Shown: piece after piece, positions 36,795 to 48,479 of the stretch
Numbering within the stretch: position 1 is the first letter of the stretch
Layout of the letters: every line of letters starts with the position of its first letter
NCBI GenBank assembly: GCA_011053005.1
Contig: DRHW01000032.1
Span: forward strand, 105,027 to 169,026
Direction: 5' to 3'
Source of the DNA: Methylophaga sp.
GTDB taxonomy: Bacteria > Pseudomonadota > Gammaproteobacteria > Nitrosococcales > Methylophagaceae
Length of the DNA: 64,000 bases
Notes under the pieces: model-generated
The model's input: the letters and a program-made list of their open reading frames with translations, nothing else
Told to the model about the DNA's origin: nothing
The model's database searches: none
Position numbers and translations under genes: made by a program

Positions 36795-37368
36795 TCAGTT
36801 GAATACCTACGTCGTTTATTTTTGCCATTAACCAGCTCCAAGCTTCTAATTCTTTCGGCCCTGCCGTTTTGTCGATAGCAATCGTTAGATAGGCAATTTC
36901 TTGTTGAATCTTTTCAGCAGGTAACATATCTAATCGACTCACCAGAATCGCGGCATCAATGACTGCGCTTTGAGCGCGATTAAAGCCACGAAACGGCGCA
37001 TGTGTTTGTTCGTAAACGACTATTCCTTTAAAACTTGCCCGCGGACTAGCATCATCAAACTCAACAATTTCAAGTTCGCTATGGGCTAATGCCTGGCTTA
37101 AATATTGGCCAAGAATTTGTTGGCATGGCAGGGTCGACCAGTTGCGGTGCCCCGTCATTGAACCAGCAAACACACGGACATCATCGGTGTAGTTAATTGA
37201 ACATTGGCGGTGGCGTTTTAAATTGTCATAAGTAGTTGAAGGTTTAAATGGCTTAATAATGAAGTGATCATTCACTTCTGATATACCCATTGGTGCTGAA
37301 TGTGTTGTTCCATCAGCGGATAATGTTGTCACAATGACTTCGTGAATTTTACTGTCAAGCAGTGCCAC
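36787..37368 (-). CDS. DUF447 family protein
   Basis: 193 residues, split-barrel flavin-reductase-like fold suggested by IHEVIVTTLSADGTTHSAPMG and FKPSTTYDNLKRHRQCSINY, both DUF447 landmarks. Conserved alongside methanopterin/methanofuran genes in archaea and methylotrophs; a role in cofactor synthesis is inferred from that association only. The start overlaps the preceding gene by 14 bp and the end overlaps mfnB by 8 bp, so the cluster is tightly coupled. Confidence 0.88.
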   Translation of the reverse strand: MALLDSKIHEVIVTTLSADGTTHSAPMGISEVNDHFIIKPFKPSTTYDNLKRHRQCSINYTDDVRVFAGSMTGHRNWSTLPCQQILGQYLSQALAHSELEIVEFDDASPRASFKGIVVYEQTHAPFRGFNRAQSAVIDAAILVSRLDMLPAEKIQQEIAYLTIAIDKTAGPKELEAWSWLMAKINDVGIQLND

Positions 37369-38764
37369 ATTTTTTCCCCGTTGTTAAGGTTGTGCCTTCG
37401 GCAGTTTGCTGTGTTAAATCTTCTTCAACTTTGGTCGTTGCACAGCCCCATTCGAGTTCTTCATCTTGGATATAACGTTTACCTAATTGCCAGGCAATTT
37501 GTGCTCTTGCCAATTCGGCACCAAGATAAAAAGCATGACCCGTATCGTCCTTTAAATCGAGTTGTGGATAGAAGGCAAAGGGATCAATATCTTGTATTAA
37601 TCCATCGCGATTAAACATATAAATGCCTTGCTGAGCCACTTTAATCCGGTAGTTAGGATCTTTGATTTTACTGGCTAATTCTGCAATTTCTTGTGCACTA
37701 TCAGGGAAAGGCCTTCGCTCGTGTGCGACCATCAAGTCCCCAGTGAAATCACGCGGCAAACTACTATCTTCGCGAGCCGCAAACATCATTCTTCTAGCAA
37801 TATCAGCTTCTTTAATGGCTCTTCGTGCGTGAGGACTCACTTCGGTTGCAAGGACGTTGGTTATTTGTAATTCTGAGATTATTCCAAATAATATTGCATT
37901 AATACCGCTCGTATCAGCATCGGTTAATTCGGTTAAATTACCTACGCCCATCATCATCGGCGCATCTGGATAACGGCGTCGTAATTCATGATAACGGACA
38001 ATCGAATCGGTAAAGCCAAAATGAATCGGTTCGATAATCGGATCGGCAATCCACGGCCGGTTGATCTTATCCATTAATTCCATCGCGCGTTCTAACGATG
38101 CTAATGAGCCACGCTCTGCCGGAACGATGATCGGCACGGTATCCATCTCTTCTGCAAGATGATAGGTTTTTTCGGTCAAGCTCAGCACAAAATCTGCACC
38201 TGCTTTGCCTGCACGCCGTAAATCTTTGATGTCTAAAGAGTCGACACTAACTTTAAACCCTGCTTCATGTAACGCGGAAATTGCTTCTTCCATGTGTGGG
38301 AATTTTTCTTCTGGCAGACAGCCAATATCAATCACATTGGCACCGTTGTCTCGATAATAATTGGCGCGTTCTAGGATGCCGGCAATATCACGTTCGGGTG
38401 CGTCCACTATTTCGGCAAAGATATTAACATCATAACGGCTTATATCGGGCTGTTTGCGTTCACGCCCGAAAAAGATCGGCAGATCTTTAATTTCATCAGG
38501 ACCGCGAATGATCGATATATTTAGTTGCTGACTAAGGAGTTCTAAATCACCTCGACATCTCCCCGGCACAATGATTTGGTCACTATCGCCAATTATTTCT
38601 TTGGTTAAACGACGGCCAATCATTTTATCTGTCATCAACGCAGCAACCGATACACCAAGCTGATGAATCCGATATTCAAACGGTAATGGAGCCATCTCTT
38701 TGAGTACTTTCTGTACGCTTGGCTCAGCCAGTTTACCAGTCAGAAAGAGGATTTTTTCGCTCAT
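37355..38764 (-). CDS. Dihydropteroate synthase-like protein of H4MPT clusters
   Basis: 469 residues from ATG 38764 (MSEKILFLTGKLAEPS). The first 130 residues form a separate domain (DUF6513 type); the rest is a pterin-binding TIM barrel: NVFAEIVDAPERDI, YYRDNGANVIDIGCLPEEKF, VSVDSLDIKDLRRAG, PMMMGVGNLTEL. It resembles dihydropteroate synthase but is distinct from FolP; in methylotrophs and methanogens these proteins are linked to tetrahydromethanopterin formation. A longer start at 38791 would overlap the flavoprotein gene; the chosen ATG follows the flavoprotein stop by 7 bases with GAAAG next to it. Confidence 0.87.
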   Translation of the reverse strand: MSEKILFLTGKLAEPSVQKVLKEMAPLPFEYRIHQLGVSVAALMTDKMIGRRLTKEIIGDSDQIIVPGRCRGDLELLSQQLNISIIRGPDEIKDLPIFFGRERKQPDISRYDVNIFAEIVDAPERDIAGILERANYYRDNGANVIDIGCLPEEKFPHMEEAISALHEAGFKVSVDSLDIKDLRRAGKAGADFVLSLTEKTYHLAEEMDTVPIIVPAERGSLASLERAMELMDKINRPWIADPIIEPIHFGFTDSIVRYHELRRRYPDAPMMMGVGNLTELTDADTSGINAILFGIISELQITNVLATEVSPHARRAIKEADIARRMMFAAREDSSLPRDFTGDLMVAHERRPFPDSAQEIAELASKIKDPNYRIKVAQQGIYMFNRDGLIQDIDPFAFYPQLDLKDDTGHAFYLGAELARAQIAWQLGKRYIQDEELEWGCATTKVEEDLTQQTAEGTTLTTGKKCGTA

Positions 38765-38771
38765 CTTTCGT

Positions 38772-39323
38772 TCATCTATTGATTTCTGCAAGACGTTGTT
38801 TTATCGCTAGCATTAATCTTTCTGGGTTTTCAACGACAGTGGTCGCTTCAAATGTTCGTAATTTTTGAGTGTGAGCAAGATCAACATCCCTAGGCCATAA
38901 TCTAACGGTGCGATCGGGAGCTGGCGTATCGACTTCTTCTTCGGTATCGCAGGCCAAAACGATGCTTGGAATACGACATTTTCCCGCTTGAGCATAAACA
39001 TTGGTGACCAAAGTATCAGACAGCCCTAACACCATCTTTGCGACAGTATTTGAGGTCGCTGGCGCAACGACTAATGTGTGGTAATCACCCCGATAAAACA
39101 AACCCACAGGCGGCGAACTTGCAGCACGATCGCGATATACGCGACTATTATTGTTAATCGCTTTTGGATCATGTCCATACATGCGAAGCACCTCTTCACC
39201 TGCGCGACTATAAAATAGGTCGACGTCGTCTAAATCACGAATAATATCTAAACATTCTTCTAAATAATGACCTGATCCTGTCACGGCCCACGCGAGGCGT
39301 GGTTTTTCTGGTGCTGATTGCAT
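38772..39323 (-). CDS. Flavoprotein, AfpA/dihydromethanopterin reductase-like
   Basis: 183 residues from ATG 39323 (MQSAPEKPRLAWAVTGSGHY), SD AAGG upstream. Rossmann-like flavoprotein fold: AWAVTGSGHYLEECLDII, then LVVAPATSNTVAKMVLGLSD typical of the PpcDC/AfpA/DmrB group that bind FMN. VLACDTEEE has a conserved Cys. In methylotrophs the family member in the H4MPT cluster is assigned to reduction of dihydromethanopterin; that assignment is by family and context here. First gene of the cluster and divergent from the NDH-2 gene. Confidence 0.83.
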   Translation of the reverse strand: MQSAPEKPRLAWAVTGSGHYLEECLDIIRDLDDVDLFYSRAGEEVLRMYGHDPKAINNNSRVYRDRAASSPPVGLFYRGDYHTLVVAPATSNTVAKMVLGLSDTLVTNVYAQAGKCRIPSIVLACDTEEEVDTPAPDRTVRLWPRDVDLAHTQKLRTFEATTVVENPERLMLAIKQRLAEINR

Positions 39324-39459
39324 TATCGAAACCTTATTAACTAGCTGATACAGCAATTTTGCCAGACTCACGCTTGATAGTAAAAATAAGATAGTTAAGG
39401 CAAGACGTTTTGCGATAGAATTACTTCATTAGTACATGAAATTACGGAGCTAAATTACT

Positions 39460-40782
39460 ATGGCAGTAACAGATAATACGATTCCTAAAATCGTGGTAGT
39501 GGGTGGTGGAGCTGGTGGACTTGAATTAGTCACGAGCTTAGGAAAAAAATTAGGTAAAAAGGGCAAAGCGTCAGTTACCTTAATTGATAGTACCCACACT
39601 CACATCTGGAAACCATTATTGCATGAAGTGGCTGCGGGCACACTCGATTCTCATGAAGACGAACTTGAATACCTCGGTCAAGCCATGTGTAGTGGTTTCC
39701 GTTTCCGTTTAGGTCGTATGGAAGGGTTGGATCGTGAAAACAAGTTAGTCAATGTCGCAGCAACATTTAATTCAGCGGGTATGGAAATTATTCCTCCACG
39801 TAGTTTCCCTTATGATTATTTAATCATTGCTGTGGGTAGTGTAAGCCATGATTTTGGTATTAAAGGTATTGCTGAAAACTGCTTGTTTTTGGATACCACT
39901 AAGCAAGCAGAGTATTTTCAAACACAATTGATTGAGACCTATTTACGTGCGCACACTCAAGGCAAGCCTGTTGGTAACAGTCAGTTAGATATCGCTATTG
40001 TCGGTGCTGGTGCTACGGGTGTTGAGTTAACTGCCCAACTACATGAAGTCACACATTTATTGACAGCCTATGGTTTAGATGAAGTTAAACCAACGGATGT
40101 TCACATTAGTATTATCGAAGCGGCTAATCGCGTATTACCTGGATTACCAGAAAATTTGTCAGCCGCGACTGAAAAAGAGTTGATCAAATTAGGTGTGACT
40201 ATTTTAACTAACGAACGTGTTGTAGAAGTTACTGCCCAGGAAATTAAAACAGCTAGCGGTAAAGTTATTCCGGCAGCAATTAAAGTTTGGGCGGCGGGTA
40301 TTAAAGCACCAGATTTCCTTAAAGATATTGCTGGGCTGGAAACGAATTGGATGAATCAGTTAGTTGTTAAACAAACACTACAAACTACCCTGGATGATGA
40401 CATCTATGCTATTGGTGACTGTAGTGCCTGTAAATGGGTAGGTCATGATGGTAATGTGCCACCACGGGCACAAGCGGCGCATCAAATGGCATCACATGTT
40501 TACAAATCTATTCTACGTCGCATGGCGAATAAAGAAGTTACAGAATATTCCTACCACGACTACGGCTCACTTGTGTCGTTAGGTCGATACAGTACTGTCG
40601 GTAATATGATGGGCAATTTGAGCAAAGGAAGCTTAATGATTGAAGGCTTCATGGCGCGATTAATGTATTTGTCTTTGTATAAAATGCATCAAGTTGCTCT
40701 GTTCGGTATATTTCGTGTCGGCATGTTATCGCTGTCACACTTATTCCGTCGCAGCGTACATCCAAAGATTAAGCTTCATTAG
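39460..40782 (+). CDS. Type II NADH dehydrogenase
   Basis: 440 residues. Two dinucleotide-binding motifs: KIVVVGGGAGGLELVTSLG (FAD, about residue 10) and IAIVGAGATGVELTAQL (NADH, about residue 175). IYAIGDCSACKW and PPRAQAAHQMASHV are the FAD/quinone-side motifs of NDH-2. The C-terminal part (LMYLSLYKMHQVALFGIFR) is the amphipathic membrane anchor. Oxidises NADH to quinone without pumping protons. Monocistronic, ended by a perfect terminator; SD GGAG lies 11 bases before ATG. Confidence 0.93.
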   Translation: MAVTDNTIPKIVVVGGGAGGLELVTSLGKKLGKKGKASVTLIDSTHTHIWKPLLHEVAAGTLDSHEDELEYLGQAMCSGFRFRLGRMEGLDRENKLVNVAATFNSAGMEIIPPRSFPYDYLIIAVGSVSHDFGIKGIAENCLFLDTTKQAEYFQTQLIETYLRAHTQGKPVGNSQLDIAIVGAGATGVELTAQLHEVTHLLTAYGLDEVKPTDVHISIIEAANRVLPGLPENLSAATEKELIKLGVTILTNERVVEVTAQEIKTASGKVIPAAIKVWAAGIKAPDFLKDIAGLETNWMNQLVVKQTLQTTLDDDIYAIGDCSACKWVGHDGNVPPRAQAAHQMASHVYKSILRRMANKEVTEYSYHDYGSLVSLGRYSTVGNMMGNLSKGSLMIEGFMARLMYLSLYKMHQVALFGIFRVGMLSLSHLFRRSVHPKIKLH

Positions 40783-40792
40783 AATTTAATCT

Positions 40793-40824
40793 AATAAAAA
40801 AGGCCCGAAAGGGCCTTTTTTATT
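40793..40824. terminator. Bidirectional terminator between ndh and cytochrome b561
   Basis: Perfect 14-bp stem AATAAAAAAGGCCC / GGGCCTTTTTTATT with a GAAA loop; it stops both the NDH-2 gene and the convergent cytochrome b561 gene. Confidence 0.96.
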
Positions 40825-40850
40825 GGTGTTTGTTTGACAAGTGCTTGTCT

Positions 40851-41408
40851 TTATTTCAATGACATCCGTTTAGAGATACTTGATCCTTCAAAATAATGCT
40901 TAATTGCCGCGGCTATATGCAGCAGGATTATTGCTATAAAGATAAACGCTAATATTTCATGAATTTCACTGAATTTGTCTCTCATCGCGTCATCTGCTTC
41001 TGCAACTCGTGGTAATACGATTCCCCAAAACTTAGTATCGTACTTGCTGTACATTGATTGAAAATAACCTGTCAGCGGCATTCCAATCATTGCTGTATAT
41101 AATAAGCCTTGAACAGCGCCAGCTGCCCGTTGTTGCCATTTACTGATGGTATTGGGTAGTGCAGGTGCTTTATGGGTTAATCGCCATATTATGCGTATTA
41201 AAATGAGTAATGCTGCGGTAATACCTAAGGACTTATGCATTAAAAAATAAAATGCGCGTACGCTTTCTTCTCCGGGAGGCAGTTCTGACTGCTTTGGTAG
41301 CTCAACCATATATAGGCCCAGTGCAATCATTACTAATATTATTGCCGCGATTAACCAGTGTAATATGATCTGTACACGGTCGTATTTCGCTATGGCATTG
41401 CTTGTCAT
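40851..41408 (-). CDS. Cytochrome b561 family protein
   Basis: 185 residues with four hydrophobic segments. YDRVQIILHWLIAAIILVMI has the first haem-ligand His, FLMHKSLGITAALLILIRI the second, and HEILAFIFIAIILLHIAAAI the pair near the end. Typical bacterial b561 of the YodB/CybB group; electron transfer across the inner membrane, sometimes reported to act on superoxide. Single gene between the NDH-2 and gyrB terminators. Confidence 0.93.
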   Translation of the reverse strand: MTSNAIAKYDRVQIILHWLIAAIILVMIALGLYMVELPKQSELPPGEESVRAFYFLMHKSLGITAALLILIRIIWRLTHKAPALPNTISKWQQRAAGAVQGLLYTAMIGMPLTGYFQSMYSKYDTKFWGIVLPRVAEADDAMRDKFSEIHEILAFIFIAIILLHIAAAIKHYFEGSSISKRMSLK

Positions 41409-41439
41409 CGAGTGTTCTCCATAAAGTGTTATGCATAAA

Positions 41440-41471
41440 AAAAGGTCATAATAATGACATTATGACCTTTT
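41440..41471 (-). terminator. Terminator of gyrB
   Basis: Perfect stem AAAAGGTCATAAT / ATTATGACCTTTT with a 6-base loop; a run of A upstream on the plus strand gives a U-tract for the gyrB transcript. Confidence 0.93.
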
Positions 41472-41507
41472 GTGTAAGGAATAATTCCTATGGGAACAAT
41501 CTATAAG

Positions 41508-43961
<2,454 letters not shown>

Positions 43962-44001
43962 TTAAACGACTATTTTACTCTTTATCTCATATTGTTGATA
44001 G

Positions 44002-45102
44002 CTAATGGTTTTCGCCACTTACAATAGCACCGTGTTTCACGTGAAACACGGTTGCAAAAGCATCCTGCTCCAAGCTAGATATGAGTATAGAATCTGTACT
44101 GCTGATGAAAGTTTGAACGGGTAGTTTTGCCAGTTCACTAATAATAATTTTCTGATGATATTGGTCTAGTTCAGAACTGATATCATCAATCAATAAAATA
44201 CTACGAGTGTGTTGTGCGCTGTTTAATGTGATTTCTGCTTGTGCCATGCTCAAGGCTAAAACAAATAATTTCTGCTGACCTCGCGAGAATATTTCAGCAG
44301 GGTCTATTCCATTGATACTGAATGACCAATCTGCAGCGTGACTTCCTGAGCGTGTATAGCCTAGTTTTTTATCTCGTTCTATATTTGTATTCAAAACATC
44401 AATTAGTGAGAATTCTTTTGACCATCCAGATTTGAATTGTAGGGAAAATTGCGCGTCAGAAAACTCAGGGCAGAGCCTTGGAAAAATACTGCTGAATCTA
44501 TCTAGAATCACATTAAGTTGTTGTTGGCGAAGACGAGTTATTTCTTCACCAAATGCAGCTAAATGGCGATCCCAAAGTTGAATTTCTTGATCATTCTTAT
44601 GTTGACGCAATGCAGAATTACGCTGCTGTATAACTTTTCGATAAGATTGCCATTGATAATTGAAGTTCGGTTCCACGTGAAACAATCCCCAATCGAGTAG
44701 TTGGCGGCGATAGCGAGGACCTTGTTCGAAAAACTGATGGCAGTTAGCAGGAATGAGTTGTAGTGGCAGTTGAGTGGCAAGATCGGAAAGTCGTTTGAGC
44801 GGTTGGCTATTGATCCGAATTTGCAAACCTTCAGTAAGCGTAAATTGCAGTCCGACAGGCATGTCGTTAGTTGTTTTGGCTATAACTTGAAACTTTGGTT
44901 GACCAAATTGTACTGCGTTCTTCAAGAAACGTGTTCTGAATGATCGCCCTAGTGTAAGTAGGTGAATTGCCTCAAGTATGGTCGTTTTCCCTGAACCATT
45001 ATTGCCAACAATAAGGTTAATACCTGATGACGGTTGAATGATGAGCTCAGTAATATTTCGTAGATTTGATATGGTGATTTGATTTAGCACCAGCAGATCC
45101 AT
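44002..45102 (-). CDS. recF: DNA replication and repair protein RecF
   Basis: 366 residues. SMC-like ATPase: Walker A LIVGNNGSGKTTILEAIHLL, signature IFSRGQQKLFVLALSMAQ and Walker B SILLIDDISSELDQYH. Loads RecA at gaps with RecO/RecR. No dnaN lies upstream; a rubredoxin gene takes its place. Two parS-like palindromes sit inside the coding region. Confidence 0.96.
   Translation of the reverse strand: MDLLVLNQITISNLRNITELIIQPSSGINLIVGNNGSGKTTILEAIHLLTLGRSFRTRFLKNAVQFGQPKFQVIAKTTNDMPVGLQFTLTEGLQIRINSQPLKRLSDLATQLPLQLIPANCHQFFEQGPRYRRQLLDWGLFHVEPNFNYQWQSYRKVIQQRNSALRQHKNDQEIQLWDRHLAAFGEEITRLRQQQLNVILDRFSSIFPRLCPEFSDAQFSLQFKSGWSKEFSLIDVLNTNIERDKKLGYTRSGSHAADWSFSINGIDPAEIFSRGQQKLFVLALSMAQAEITLNSAQHTRSILLIDDISSELDQYHQKIIISELAKLPVQTFISSTDSILISSLEQDAFATVFHVKHGAIVSGENH
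44033..44048. other. parS centromere site 1
   Basis: TGTTTCACGTGAAACA, an exact copy of the chromosomal ParB-binding consensus, widened by flanking bases to a perfect 20-bp palindrome (44031-44050). Inside the 3' end of recF. Expected to be bound by chromosomal ParB and mark the origin region; parA/parB are not in the window. Confidence 0.9.
44669..44684. other. parS-like site 2
   Basis: GGTTCCACGTGAAACA differs from the parS consensus at two positions in the left arm; the CACGTG core and right arm are exact. It is 636 bp from site 1, also inside recF. Such spaced pairs are usual for ParB loading sites. Confidence 0.72.
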
Positions 45103-45281
45103 AAGCGATTAAAGCGAGTTACTCTACTGTAAAAAGCAGACCATATAAACCGTTATTATTAAAGCCGTAAATTTAGGATAAAAGCGATGCCGAAAGTGAT
45201 AGGTATTGGAAGTAAGTAGTAAAATTTAGACAACTATAGCGACAAGTCTAGATCTATACTAAAAATTAACATTTAATAGCC

Positions 45282-45313
45282 AAAAAGAGGGAAAGGATAA
45301 TAGACTTTCCCTC
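45282..45313 (-). terminator. Terminator of the rubredoxin gene
   Basis: GAGGGAAAG / CTTTCCCTC perfect 9-bp stem with a 9-base loop; AAAAA on the plus strand before it gives the U-run for the minus-strand transcript. The rest of 45103-45281 shows no gene. Confidence 0.88.
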
Positions 45314-45327
45314 AAGGCTTTGTTGTT

Positions 45328-45492
45328 CTAAATTTGTACCATGTCGAAATCATCTTTGCCTACGCCACATTCTGGACATTCCCAATCAGCGGGTACATCA
45401 TCCCAACTCGTGCCGGGAGCAATCCCTTCTTCTGGTAAACCTTTGGCTTCGTCATAAATAAAGCCGCAAACTGTACATTCCCACTGTCTCAT
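45328..45492 (-). CDS. Rubredoxin
   Basis: 54 residues, [18 protein letters not shown] at the start and [18 protein letters not shown] at the end. Two CxxC pairs (CTVC, CPEC) bind one Fe; aromatic core W, Y, W and F are in place. Small cytoplasmic one-electron carrier; partners in aerobes include alkane hydroxylase, peroxide or oxygen reductases. No hydroxylase is adjacent. Divergent from oxyR, an adjacency also known in Acinetobacter, which favours an oxidative stress role. SD-like GGAG lies upstream of the ATG. Confidence 0.96.
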   Translation of the reverse strand: MRQWECTVCGFIYDEAKGLPEEGIAPGTSWDDVPADWECPECGVGKDDFDMVQI

Positions 45493-45730
45493 TTCTATTC
45501 TCCAAAATTTAAACGATTTTTCATTTAATTCAAACTCGTGAGTATTTTAACAAACATTCCCACATGTTCCTTATAATCTTGTCTTGCATACTTCAGTTTC
45601 AGTGAGATGAAAACTAGAAGAACGACATAACGATATGTGTACGCAAAAATCTAACTGGTGAGAAAAGTATCATTTATGGTAATTTAACTCTTATGAATTA
45701 TTATGCAATGTATAAGTGGATTTTCCGATA

Positions 45731-46636
45731 ATGAACTTACCAACACTTCGTCAGTTACAGTATTTGATCGCCGTTGTTGAACTTAAGCATTTCGGTCGAG
45801 CAGCTGAACACTGCTTCGTGACGCAATCAACATTAAGTGCAGGTATTCAAGATCTGGAAAATATTTTAGGTGTCACATTGTTAGAACGCACTAATCGTAA
45901 AGTGATGCCAACAGCATTAGGATTGGAGATTGCCTCACGATCTCAACAGATCTTATCGTTATCTGCTGATTTAGTAGATTTAGCGCGTTCAGAAAATGAT
46001 CCACTAACAGGTCGGATTAGGATTGGTGTTATTCCGAGTATTAGTCCTTTTTTATTGCCAAAAGCATTACCTTCGATTCGCAAACAATTGCCATTACTTG
46101 AATTAGTATTAATTGAAGATCAATCTGAACGCTTATTAACAAAACTAAGATCAGGAGAGATCGATGTCGCTATTTTAGCGTTTCCATTTGATATTGGTGA
46201 TTTGAGCCGCCAAATTTTTGCCGCAGAACAGTTTTGGGTTGCTTTGCCGAAGCAGCATTCGCTTGCTTCACAAGATACCGTTGATGTGACTCAATTAGCG
46301 ATGACAGATTTATTATTATTAGCAGAAGGGCATTGTCTACGAGAACATGCACTCACTGCTTGTAAATTGCCCTCAACTATCAATAGATCAACATTAGAAG
46401 GCACGAGTTTATATACCTTAATAGAGATGGTCGCGGGCGGTCTAGGCATTACACTTATTCCAGAAATGGCTATTCACACCGAAATGGCTCGTCATACTGA
46501 TATCTGTTTGCGGCCACTAGCAACAAAAGATAAAGCACCAATGCGTGAGATTGGCTTAGTTTGGCGACCTAGTTATCAACGTATAAATACACTGACTTTA
46601 CTGGCACAAAATTTTGCAGAAGCACTTAATACCTAG
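45731..46636 (+). CDS. oxyR: Peroxide-sensing LysR regulator OxyR
   Basis: 301 residues from ATG 45731 (MNLPTLRQLQYL). HTH: HFGRAAEHCFVTQSTLSAGI. The sensor loop EGHCLREHALTAC has C202 and C211, the same nine-residue spacing as C199/C208 of E. coli OxyR, so the disulfide switch is kept. GTSLYTLIEMVAGGLGITLI and IGLVWRPSYQR are further OxyR landmarks. A GTG five codons upstream (45716) is open but lacks an advantage. Divergent from the rubredoxin gene with about 240 bp between starts. Confidence 0.95.
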   Translation: MNLPTLRQLQYLIAVVELKHFGRAAEHCFVTQSTLSAGIQDLENILGVTLLERTNRKVMPTALGLEIASRSQQILSLSADLVDLARSENDPLTGRIRIGVIPSISPFLLPKALPSIRKQLPLLELVLIEDQSERLLTKLRSGEIDVAILAFPFDIGDLSRQIFAAEQFWVALPKQHSLASQDTVDVTQLAMTDLLLLAEGHCLREHALTACKLPSTINRSTLEGTSLYTLIEMVAGGLGITLIPEMAIHTEMARHTDICLRPLATKDKAPMREIGLVWRPSYQRINTLTLLAQNFAEALNT

Positions 46637-46828
46637 ATTAATTAATAAGGAAAGATAATCAGTATCAGCCGAGGTGTTTATGCTAATAAAAATGTGTTAA
46701 AACAGTAATAAAGACTAGTACATTAATTAGCAGCAGATTTTATTCGATTAAATTATTTTAGATATAAGGTATTTGTCTTTAACCTTGAACATTAAACTTT
46801 GAAACTTAAGTCTTGAGGGATTTTCCAA

Positions 46829-48469
46829 ATGAAAGCGTCAGACCTATTCGTGAAAGCTTTAGAAAATGAGGGCGTTGAATATATTTTTGGCATTCCAGGT
46901 GAGGAGAATCTTGATTTCCTTAATTCACTGCAATATTCCTCGATAAAACTTATCTTAACTCGCCATGAGCAAGGTGCCGGATTTATGGCAGCCACTTATG
47001 GACGCTTAACGGGCAAGCCGGGTGTATGTTTATCCACACTGGGACCTGGTGCAACGAATCTTGTTACCCCCGCTGCTTATGCGCAACTAGGCGGAATGCC
47101 GATGCTAATGATTACGGGTCAGAAACCTATTAAGACTAGTAAACAGGGGCAATTTCAAATTATAGATGTGGTCAGCATGATGCATCCAATCACCAAATAC
47201 ACTAAACAAGTGGTACACGGTAATAATATTTCAGGCATCGTTCGTGAGGCATTTCGCGTGGCTACCGACGAACGCCCTGGCGCGGTCCATATTGAGTTAC
47301 CTGAAGATATCGCAGCTGAAGAAGTGATTGACCATCTTTTTACCGTTGCAACAATTCGGCGACCTGATGCGGATAATCAAGCGATTAAAGATGCCATTCA
47401 GTTAATACAAAATGCCAAAATGCCACTATTATTAGTTGGAGCAGGGGCCAATAGAAAGCGCGCCAGCAAAGCGCTGACAAAGTTTATAGATAAAACAGGC
47501 ATTCCATTTTTTAACACGCAAATGGGCAAGGGTGTAATTGATGAGCGTCATCAGAATTATCTAGGTACGGCGGCGTTGTCTGATAATGACTTTTTGCACT
47601 GTGCGATAGATCGCGCTGATGTGATTATCAATGTTGGCCACGATTTAATTGAAAAGCCGCCCTTTTTTATGAAAGATGGTGGGCCAAAAGTCATCCATGT
47701 TAATTTTTCGCCTGCACAAATTGATCAGGTCTACTTCCCGCAATTAGACGTAGTGGGTGATATTGCCACAACCGTTAATCGACTTCGAGATGCGTTGACA
47801 CCAGAATCACATTGGGATTTTTCGTATTTTTACAGAGTGAAAGATGAGGTCACCGCTCGATTAGCTAAATATAGTGATGATGACCGTTTTCCTGTGTTGC
47901 CGCAAAGCGCAGTGAGGATTATTCGTGAAGAATTACCGGATGATGGCATTGTGACTTTAGATAATGGCATTTATAAAGTCTGGTTTGCTCGCAACTATCT
48001 TTGTTATGAAAATAACTCACTATTATTAGACAATGCGCTGGCCACAATGGGAGCAGGTTTGCCTTCTGCAATACTTGCGAAACTCATTAATCCAGATCTG
48101 AAAGTGATTAGCGTCTGTGGCGATGGCGGTTTTATGATGAATTCACAAGAGATGGAAACCGCAGTGCGCTTGAATCTTGATCTTGTAGTGATTATTTTAA
48201 ATGATAGTGCTTACGGCATGATCAAATGGAAACAACAAGGAATGGGCTTTGATGATTTTGGGTTAGATTATGCCAATCCTGACTTTGTGAAATATGCTGA
48301 AAGTTATGGTGCGACGGGGCACCGTCCAGCGAGTCATGAAGAATTTAGAACGATACTCAAACAATCACTCAATGCTAAAGGCGTGCATTTAATTGATTTG
48401 GCGGTGAATTATTCACTGAACCATGTGATCTTGAATGAAAGTCTTAAAGAAAAAATCTGCATTTTATAA
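46829..48469 (+). CDS. ThDP-dependent acetolactate synthase-like enzyme
   Basis: 546 residues of the thiamine diphosphate decarboxylase superfamily. N-terminal Pyr domain: FGIPGEENLDFLNSL and TRHEQGAGFMAATYGRLTG with the activating Glu. FAD/central domain about 185-330. PP domain VISVCGDGGFMMNSQEMETA with the Mg/ThDP motif closing at VIILNDSAYGMIKWKQ. Closest in feel to the catabolic acetolactate synthase large subunit (AlsS type). No regulatory small subunit is adjacent, so anabolic IlvB/I is unlikely. It is paired with an aldehyde dehydrogenase 10 bp downstream; a decarboxylase or carboligase producing or using an aldehyde is therefore possible. SD GAGGGA lies upstream. Confidence 0.85.
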   Translation: MKASDLFVKALENEGVEYIFGIPGEENLDFLNSLQYSSIKLILTRHEQGAGFMAATYGRLTGKPGVCLSTLGPGATNLVTPAAYAQLGGMPMLMITGQKPIKTSKQGQFQIIDVVSMMHPITKYTKQVVHGNNISGIVREAFRVATDERPGAVHIELPEDIAAEEVIDHLFTVATIRRPDADNQAIKDAIQLIQNAKMPLLLVGAGANRKRASKALTKFIDKTGIPFFNTQMGKGVIDERHQNYLGTAALSDNDFLHCAIDRADVIINVGHDLIEKPPFFMKDGGPKVIHVNFSPAQIDQVYFPQLDVVGDIATTVNRLRDALTPESHWDFSYFYRVKDEVTARLAKYSDDDRFPVLPQSAVRIIREELPDDGIVTLDNGIYKVWFARNYLCYENNSLLLDNALATMGAGLPSAILAKLINPDLKVISVCGDGGFMMNSQEMETAVRLNLDLVVIILNDSAYGMIKWKQQGMGFDDFGLDYANPDFVKYAESYGATGHRPASHEEFRTILKQSLNAKGVHLIDLAVNYSLNHVILNESLKEKICIL

Positions 48470-48479
48470 AGGTAACGCT

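Noticed and set aside
47030..47045. DnaA-box-like TTATCCACA
   Set aside because: A single copy inside the ThDP enzyme gene, with no cluster or AT-rich unwinding region; does not mark oriC.
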